This document shows positions 59,613 to 64,000 of a stretch of 64,000 bases of DNA, piece after piece (the first letter of the stretch is position 1; each line of letters starts with the position of its first letter). Source of the stretch: Pandoraea faecigallinarum (lineage in GTDB: Bacteria; Pseudomonadota; Gammaproteobacteria; Burkholderiales; Burkholderiaceae); NCBI RefSeq assembly GCF_001029105.3, contig NZ_CP011807.3, forward strand, positions 4,464,001 through 4,528,000, given 5' to 3'. A program made the position numbers and the translations under genes. The notes below the pieces were generated by a model. It was given only the letters and a program-made list of their open reading frames with translations. It did not search any database and was not told the DNA's origin.

Positions 59613-60731
59613 ATGACCCAGTCCTCGCGCGTTCTCGCTACCCGTTGCCCTCACTGCCACACCGTCTTTCGCGTCGTCGCGGATCAGCTCAAGCTGCGCG
59701 ATGGCCTTGTGCGCTGCGGCCACTGCCGTGAAGTGTTCGACGGGCGCGCTTATCTTTGCGATCCGCCCGCCGACGACACCGGCACCGAAACCCCGGTAAA
59801 TGCCGGGGAAGCCGCATCCCCCACCGATGTCGCGCCTGGCGCTGCCGCCGGCACCCTACCGGCCAATTCGCCCACGAAACCCTCCACGACAGCGTTCGCG
59901 ACGAGTTCCGCATCGACGGCATCGGCGGCTTCCACGCCCCCGTCAGTCACAGCGGCATCCGTAGGAGACAAGTCGATTCCGGAGATGCTCACGCCCACGG
60001 CCATCGCCGCCCTGCTCGGTACACCGGACGAAAGCCGTGCACGGATGCAGCATGGGCCGGGCCGCTACCTGGACGACGATCCCACCGTCCTGAGTGCGCC
60101 GACAGCCGCACCGTCGCGCTCCGAACCATCGCCGACCACGCGTACCGGGCCGCAAAAACGCCCCGGTGCCGCGCGCGCCGTGTGGCGCCTGCTGATGGCG
60201 CTCGCGATCCTCGGTCTGCTCGGGCAGTGGGCATGGATCGAGCGCGCGGCACTCGTCGATCGAATGCCCGCGTTGCGCGGCGTGTTCGCGGCACTCGGCC
60301 GTCCGATGCACGTGAGCATCGGATTGCCGCGTCAGCCCGACCGGATCCAGATTTCGAGCGTGACGCTCGTCACCGACGGCAACGCGTCGCCGAGCGCAGG
60401 CGAATCGAGTGCCCCCGACACCGCTGTCGAGCCGCCCGCCCGCGACGCCGCTGCTCCCGCCGCTCCCGCCGATGCGGTTCCGATGACGCTCACCGTCTTC
60501 ATGCGCAATCAAGCCGGCCATGCGCTGGCCTGGCCGTCGCTCGAACTCACGCTCTCGGACCTCGACGGAAAGCCCGTGGTGCGTCGCGTTTTTTCAGCGG
60601 ACGAATACGTCACCGAGGCAACAATGCGCGAAGCGGGGCTCGCACCACGCAGCGAACGCACGATTCGGTTACGATTATCGGCGCAGGCAGCGCTAGCCAG
60701 TAATTACCGGGTGCTCGCGTTCTATCCCTGA
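59613..60731 (+). CDS. Zinc-ribbon membrane protein with DUF3426-like C-terminal domain
   Basis: The 372-residue protein opens with an MJ0042-type zinc ribbon (RCPHCHTVFRVVADQLKLRD then VRCGHCREVFDG), giving four Cys. A long Ala/Pro/Thr-rich linker follows (about residues 50-190), then one transmembrane helix (LLMALAILGLLGQWAWI), then a periplasmic DUF3426-like domain (MTLTVFMRNQAGHALAWPSL, VTEATMREAGLAPRSERTIR, YRVLAFYP). The role is unknown; the position after prmA is conserved in Burkholderiaceae as far as I recall. Its ribbon faces the cytoplasm, so a link between cytoplasmic and periplasmic states is possible but unproven. Confidence 0.85.
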   Translation: MTQSSRVLATRCPHCHTVFRVVADQLKLRDGLVRCGHCREVFDGRAYLCDPPADDTGTETPVNAGEAASPTDVAPGAAAGTLPANSPTKPSTTAFATSSASTASAASTPPSVTAASVGDKSIPEMLTPTAIAALLGTPDESRARMQHGPGRYLDDDPTVLSAPTAAPSRSEPSPTTRTGPQKRPGAARAVWRLLMALAILGLLGQWAWIERAALVDRMPALRGVFAALGRPMHVSIGLPRQPDRIQISSVTLVTDGNASPSAGESSAPDTAVEPPARDAAAPAAPADAVPMTLTVFMRNQAGHALAWPSLELTLSDLDGKPVVRRVFSADEYVTEATMREAGLAPRSERTIRLRLSAQAALASNYRVLAFYP

Positions 60732-60763
60732 TAGCGCTGTTGCACTCAACCTAGGAGATATAG

Positions 60764-61264
60764 ATGTCCCAAGTCACGCTCGGGGGCAACCCCACCGAAG
60801 TCGGCGGTCAGTTCCCGCAAAAGGGTCAGACCGCACCGGCGCTGAAGCTGGTCAACGCCAAGTTGCAGGACGTCACGCTCGACGACTTCACCGGCAAACG
60901 CAAAGTCCTCAATATCGTGCCGAGCCTCGACACGCCGACGTGCGCTACGTCGACCCGCAAGTTCAACGAAGCGGCCAGCAAGCTCGAAAACACCGTCGTG
61001 CTGGTGATCTCGGCCGACCTGCCGTTCGCGATGAGCCGCTTTTGCGCCACCGAAGGCCTGACCAACGTCGTCACGCTCTCGACGATGCGCGGCCGCGAGT
61101 TCCTCCACAACTACGGCGTGGACATCAAGACCGGCCCGCTCGCCGGTGTGGCCGCTCGTGCCGTGGTGGTGCTCGATGCCGACAATCGCGTCATGCACGC
61201 CGAACTGGTGCCGGAAATCAAGAACGAACCGAACTACGACGCAGCGCTCGCCGCCCTGTCGTAA
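60764..61264 (+). CDS. tpx: Thiol peroxidase (Tpx-type peroxiredoxin)
   Basis: Tpx reduces hydroperoxides with electrons from thioredoxin. The 166-residue protein starts [20 protein letters not shown], has the peroxidatic Cys in [20 protein letters not shown], the resolving Cys in [18 protein letters not shown], and [19 protein letters not shown] C-terminal strands. The two Cys are about 35 residues apart as expected for the atypical 2-Cys class. AGGAGA precedes the ATG. Confidence 0.97.
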   Translation: MSQVTLGGNPTEVGGQFPQKGQTAPALKLVNAKLQDVTLDDFTGKRKVLNIVPSLDTPTCATSTRKFNEAASKLENTVVLVISADLPFAMSRFCATEGLTNVVTLSTMRGREFLHNYGVDIKTGPLAGVAARAVVVLDADNRVMHAELVPEIKNEPNYDAALAALS

Positions 61265-61296
61265 TTCCGCGGTCTCCTCGCGAGATCGCCGCCGCT

Positions 61297-61338
61297 GCGA
61301 TCTGATGCTTTCCGCACTTGCGGCATTCGTCAGATCGC
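61297..61338. repeat. Imperfect long inverted repeat downstream of tpx
   Basis: GCGATCTGA and TCAGATCGC form a perfect 9-base outer stem, with further pairing inside (CCGC / GCGG). No T-run follows. It lies in the 232-base gap between tpx and the PfkB-type kinase gene and could end the tpx message or form a leader structure. Confidence 0.5.
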
Positions 61339-61496
61339 GGGATCGGCAGCATGGGCAAGACCCGCAGTTCCCGCGCCGATGCATGGCATGCACCGGCTCG
61401 ATTTTTGTCCAGCGGCCCAAGACAGCACGACTGGCTCTCACCGTCCGCCGTCCCCCGTTGACCCTCCCCCCGCTTATTTTTCGCAAGGAATTTCCC

Positions 61497-62432
61497 GTGA
61501 CTACCGTGATCTGCGGCTCGCTGGCCTACGACAACATCATGACGTTCGAAGGCCGCTTCGGCGAGCACATCCTGCCTGATCAGGTGCACATCCTGAATGT
61601 CAGCTTCCTCGTGCCGACAATGCGCCGCAACTTCGGTGGCTGCGCCGGCAACATCGGCTACAGCCTGCATCTGCTCGGCGGCACGCCGGTCGTCATGGCT
61701 ACGGTGGGCGAGGACGGTGCGGCCTATCTGGAGCGCTTCCGGTCACTCGGCATGACGACGGAGTTCGTGCGCACGGTCACGGACAGCATGACGGCCAACG
61801 CGATGATCACCACCGACCTGGACAATAACCAGATCACCGCTTTCCACCCGGGCGCGATGATGTTCTCCGCGCGTAACCGCGTGGCGGATGCCAAGGGCGC
61901 CACGCTCGGCATCGTCGCCCCGGACGCTCCGGACGCCATGCTCACGCACGCCGAAGGTTTCGCCGCCGCGGGCGTGCCCTTCGTTTTCGATCCGGGCCAA
62001 GGCCTGCCGTTGCTCACGCCCGAGGCACTACGCCGCATGGTGGAACTCGCAACGTATCTCGCGGTCAGCGACTACGAAGCCAAGCTCCTCTGCACGAAGA
62101 CCGGAATGTCGATGGAAGACCTCCAGTCGCGTGTCGAGGCACTTGTCGTCACGCGCGGAGAACACGGGGCCCAGATCTTCGCCGGCGGCAAGCAACACGA
62201 CATTCCTGCCGTGACCGCCAAGCGTGTCGTCGACCCCACGGGGTGCGGCGATGCATTCCGTGGCGGTTTGCTCTATGGCATCGAGAAGGGCCTCGAGTGG
62301 CCGACCACTGGCCGCCTGGCCAGTCTGATGGGTTCGCTCAAGATCGCCGAGCAGGGCTCGCAGACATATGCACCCACGCGCTCGGACATCGAAGCGCAAT
62401 ATGAAGAAGCGTTCGGCCACCGCTTCGAATGA
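61497..62432 (+). CDS. PfkB-family carbohydrate/nucleoside kinase
   Basis: The 311-residue ribokinase-fold protein begins TTVICGSLAYDNIMTFEGRF with the RRNFGGCAGNIGYSLHLLGG substrate-binding motif, and ends with the catalytic anion hole DPTGCGDAFRGGLLYGIEKG with the GxGD Asp. The RNFGGCAGN form resembles adenosine-kinase-like members of the family. The substrate cannot be named from sequence. The GTG start is supported by AAGGAA seven bases before it; no better ATG exists. Confidence 0.9.
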   Translation: MTTVICGSLAYDNIMTFEGRFGEHILPDQVHILNVSFLVPTMRRNFGGCAGNIGYSLHLLGGTPVVMATVGEDGAAYLERFRSLGMTTEFVRTVTDSMTANAMITTDLDNNQITAFHPGAMMFSARNRVADAKGATLGIVAPDAPDAMLTHAEGFAAAGVPFVFDPGQGLPLLTPEALRRMVELATYLAVSDYEAKLLCTKTGMSMEDLQSRVEALVVTRGEHGAQIFAGGKQHDIPAVTAKRVVDPTGCGDAFRGGLLYGIEKGLEWPTTGRLASLMGSLKIAEQGSQTYAPTRSDIEAQYEEAFGHRFE

Positions 62433-62451
62433 TTTAAGGAAAGACACAACG

Positions 62452-62931
62452 ATGGCACGACTCACCACACCGCTCATCATCCTCGCCGCTGCGGCGTCGC
62501 TCTCGCTGTCCGCCTGCACGGCGTTCGGTCCGAGCAACTCGGCAAGCGTCTACAGCAGCCGTCAGGCCCAACGCGAACAAGTGGTTCGCATGGGCACGGT
62601 CGAATCGGTTCGCCCGGTCACGATCGACAGCAGCAACGGTGACCCGGGCATTCTCGGTATCGCGGGCGGCGGCGCGCTGGGCGCTATCGGCGGTAGTGCC
62701 ATCGGTGGCGGGCGCGGTTCGATCGCGACGGGTATCGTCGGCGGTCTGCTCGGTGCGGTGGCTGGTCAGGCTATCGAGAGCCGCATGAGCAAGAAGGCCG
62801 GTCTGGAGATCACCGTGCGACTCGATAACGGCGAGTTGCGCGCGATCACGCAGGACGCCGACGAAGCGTTCCAGCCGGGCCAGCGCGTGCGCCTGCTCTC
62901 GAGCGGCGGTGTGACACGTGTGACGCACTGA
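62452..62931 (+). CDS. SlyB/Pcp-like outer-membrane lipoprotein with glycine zipper
   Basis: The 159-residue protein has a lipoprotein signal (LIILAAAASLSLSAC) with lipobox LSAC. The mature part contains RMGTVESVRPVTIDSSNGDP, a Gly-zipper membrane segment (GIAGGGALGAIGGSAIGGG and IATGIVGGLLGAVAGQAIES), and a C-terminal beta part (EITVRLDNGELRAITQD, FQPGQRVRLLSSGG). SlyB stabilises outer-membrane protein complexes under stress in enterobacteria. It follows the PfkB kinase gene by 19 bases and is ended by a terminator. Confidence 0.9.
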   Translation: MARLTTPLIILAAAASLSLSACTAFGPSNSASVYSSRQAQREQVVRMGTVESVRPVTIDSSNGDPGILGIAGGGALGAIGGSAIGGGRGSIATGIVGGLLGAVAGQAIESRMSKKAGLEITVRLDNGELRAITQDADEAFQPGQRVRLLSSGGVTRVTH

Positions 62932-62953
62932 GTCGCGACGCGGTCCTGACGCC

Positions 62954-62980
62954 ACGGGCGGCTTCGGTCGCCCGTTTTCG
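62954..62980 (+). terminator. Intrinsic terminator after the SlyB-like gene
   Basis: ACGGGCG / CGCCCGT, a 7-base stem with an 8-base loop, followed by TTTCGTTTTCG. It lies 22 bases after the stop. Confidence 0.8.
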
Positions 62981-62993
62981 TTTTCGCATGAAA

Positions 62994-63029
62994 AAACCCG
63001 CCGTGACGATCGCTCATCACAGCGGGTTT
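62994..63029 (-). terminator. Terminator-like hairpin downstream of the histone-like gene
   Basis: AAACCCGC / GCGGGTTT with a partial inner stem (GTGA / TCAC). On the minus strand it is followed by a T-run (complement of the A-run at 62991-62996). It serves the histone-like gene, whose stop is 67 bases away. Confidence 0.75.
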
Positions 63030-63095
63030 CGGATCGAGTAGCCCTACTCGATCAGCAGACACCTAAGTGCCTTGGTTCCTGCATCGGCACTCGGA

Positions 63096-63734
63096 TTACG
63101 GACGGCTGCCAGTCGGGAACGGCCATGCCGCTGCCGGGTTCAGCGTCGTCTTTGCAGCTGCGGGTGCTGCGGCCGGTGCTGCGGGAGCAGCGGGCTTGGC
63201 AGCAACCTTCTTCGCGGCCGGTTTCTTGGCAGCGGGCTTCTTCGCAGCGGCCGGCTTCGCGGCAGCCTTCTTGGCGGCCGGCTTCTTGGCAGCAACCTTC
63301 TTCGCAGCAGGCTTGGCAGCGGCCTTCTTCGCAGCCGGCTTCTTGGCTGCGACAGCCTTCTTGGCGGCCGGCTTCTTGGCGGCAACCTTCTTCACTGCTG
63401 CCTTCTTGGCGGCCGGCTTCTTGGCGGCGACCTTCTTCACTGCTGCCTTCTTGGCGGCCGGCTTCTTGGCGGCGACCTTCTTCACTGCTGCCTTCTTGGC
63501 GACCGGCTTCTTGGCGGCGACCTTCTTCACTGCTGCCTTCTTGGCGACCGGCTTCTTGGCGGCAACCTTCTTCGCTGCCGGCTTCTTCGCGGCAACAGCC
63601 TTCTTCGCTGCCGGCTTCTTGGCAGCCACAGCCTTCTTGGCGACCGGCTTCTTGGCAGCCGCAGCCTTCTTCGCTACCGGCTTCTTGGCAACAGCCTTCT
63701 TTGCTGCGGGTTTTTTCTTAGCAGTAGTAGCCAT
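63096..63734 (-). CDS. Lys/Ala-rich histone H1-like DNA-binding protein
   Basis: The 212-residue protein is made almost entirely of Ala, Lys, Pro and Val in AAKKPAAKK- and [14 protein letters not shown] repeats, like the C-terminal tail of eukaryotic H1, chlamydial HctB and Pseudomonas AlgP. Such proteins bind and compact DNA non-specifically. Only the last 25 residues or so ([17 protein letters not shown]) break the pattern. The ATG at 63734 is fixed by AAGGAG seven bases upstream; a GTG one codon earlier is less likely. Four exact-length 45-base repeats lie in the middle, so length may vary between strains. Confidence 0.92.
   Translation of the reverse strand: MATTAKKKPAAKKAVAKKPVAKKAAAAKKPVAKKAVAAKKPAAKKAVAAKKPAAKKVAAKKPVAKKAAVKKVAAKKPVAKKAAVKKVAAKKPAAKKAAVKKVAAKKPAAKKAAVKKVAAKKPAAKKAVAAKKPAAKKAAAKPAAKKVAAKKPAAKKAAAKPAAAKKPAAKKPAAKKVAAKPAAPAAPAAAPAAAKTTLNPAAAWPFPTGSRP
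63391..63570 (-). repeat. Four tandem 45-base repeats inside the histone-like gene
   Basis: Copies begin at 63391, 63436, 63481 and 63526, each starting TTCACTGCTGCC on the plus strand and encoding 15 residues ([11 protein letters not shown] plus VAKK or AAKK). They differ only at a few positions, so slippage or unequal exchange would keep the frame. Confidence 0.9.
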
Positions 63735-64000
63735 CACATTACTCCTTAACGTGAAAGATCACTCAAACGAAACTACCTGAGAAGGAAACCCGACCACCGT
63801 GCGGGAACCGCCGGCGAGCGGGCTATTCATCGGCGTACGCATCGGACTTCGACGGCTTACGCTAATGAATTCGGCGCTGCGCGCATGACGCTGACCGTGT
63901 GTGGCCACGCGCGCAAAAAAATTGCCGGCGACATTGCCGCCAGCAATTCGATTGTCTTGAGAAAGGGGGATCGCCAGATTCTTCGGGGGGTAGCTTGCCT
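63735..64000. other. Upstream region of the histone-like gene, to window end
   Basis: About 265 bases without a recognisable gene. It should hold the promoter of the histone-like gene on the minus strand. A weak inverted repeat (AATTGC / GCAATT around 63917-63948) preceded by an A-run may be a terminator for a gene beyond the window. Confidence 0.5.

Noticed and set aside
56664..59723. A 1019-codon open frame on the minus strand opposite accB, accC and prmA
   Set aside because: It spans three well-identified genes and their gaps on the other strand, with shadow-type composition and no domain.
63140..63730. Regular short repeats that might be a CRISPR array
   Set aside because: The repeats have no unique spacers and encode a continuous Lys/Ala-rich protein with a good ribosome-binding site.

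Overview
The window is high-GC DNA, dense with genes on both strands, from a betaproteobacterium of the family Burkholderiaceae. Protein sequences and gene order look most like Pandoraea or a close relative: lptD-surA-pdxA, pepP-ubiH-dusB-fis-purH, the fur/bamE-dapB-leuS-lptE-holA-proA run, accB-accC-prmA-zinc-ribbon protein-tpx-PfkB kinase, and a Lys/Ala-rich histone H1-like protein. The genus is an inference from recall; no database was searched. No tRNA, rRNA, CRISPR array or prophage was seen.

Layout. 1-4.4 kb (minus strand): lptD-surA-pdxA, for outer-membrane LPS assembly, periplasmic chaperoning and vitamin B6; pdxA runs off the left edge. 4.6-12.3 kb (plus): amgK-murU (recycling of cell-wall MurNAc), pepP, a UbiH-type hydroxylase, dusB-fis and purH. 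12.4-19.4 kb (minus): a porin, a Tat-exported molybdenum hydroxylase (two subunits plus XdhC), an AraC-type regulator and a HutD-like protein. 19.4-27.2 kb (minus): proA, holA, lptE, leuS, dapB and bamE, divergent from fur. 27.9-33.6 kb: an orphan Wzz-domain protein, then a complete IS1182-family insertion sequence, then gap and tkt. 33.8-38.1 kb: a spermidine-synthase-like protein, a VOC protein, rsmE, a YidB-like protein and a secreted RNase Sa/barnase-type ribonuclease with its barstar-like inhibitor. 38.4-48.1 kb: maeB, thiL-pgpA, pncC, pyrF, corA, mscS, mtgA and aroE. 48.2-55.4 kb: lpxO, a TonB-like protein, an RNase II-family exonuclease, a YqiA-like esterase, mpl and an unrecognised gene. 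55.5-64 kb: a TlpA-like thioredoxin, aroQ, accBC, prmA, a zinc-ribbon membrane protein, tpx, a PfkB kinase, a SlyB-like lipoprotein and the histone-like protein.

How the genes work together. Most of the window is core metabolism and envelope biogenesis. LptD and LptE form the LPS translocon, SurA and BamE help build the outer membrane, and LpxO may modify lipid A. AmgK, MurU and Mpl together cover two separate routes of peptidoglycan recycling, while MtgA and DapB serve new synthesis.

The most distinctive local structure is the IS element. It sits in a bidirectional intrinsic terminator between the Wzz-like gene and gap, and the 26-base hairpin is present intact on both sides as a direct repeat. 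Just inside each end the element has a hairpin with a T-tract that faces inward, so it seems to replace the two U-tracts it separated from the host hairpin and to shield its transposase from outside transcription. The second notable locus is the RNase/barstar pair, in which the catalytic residues of the RNase and the key acidic residues of the inhibitor can be read directly.
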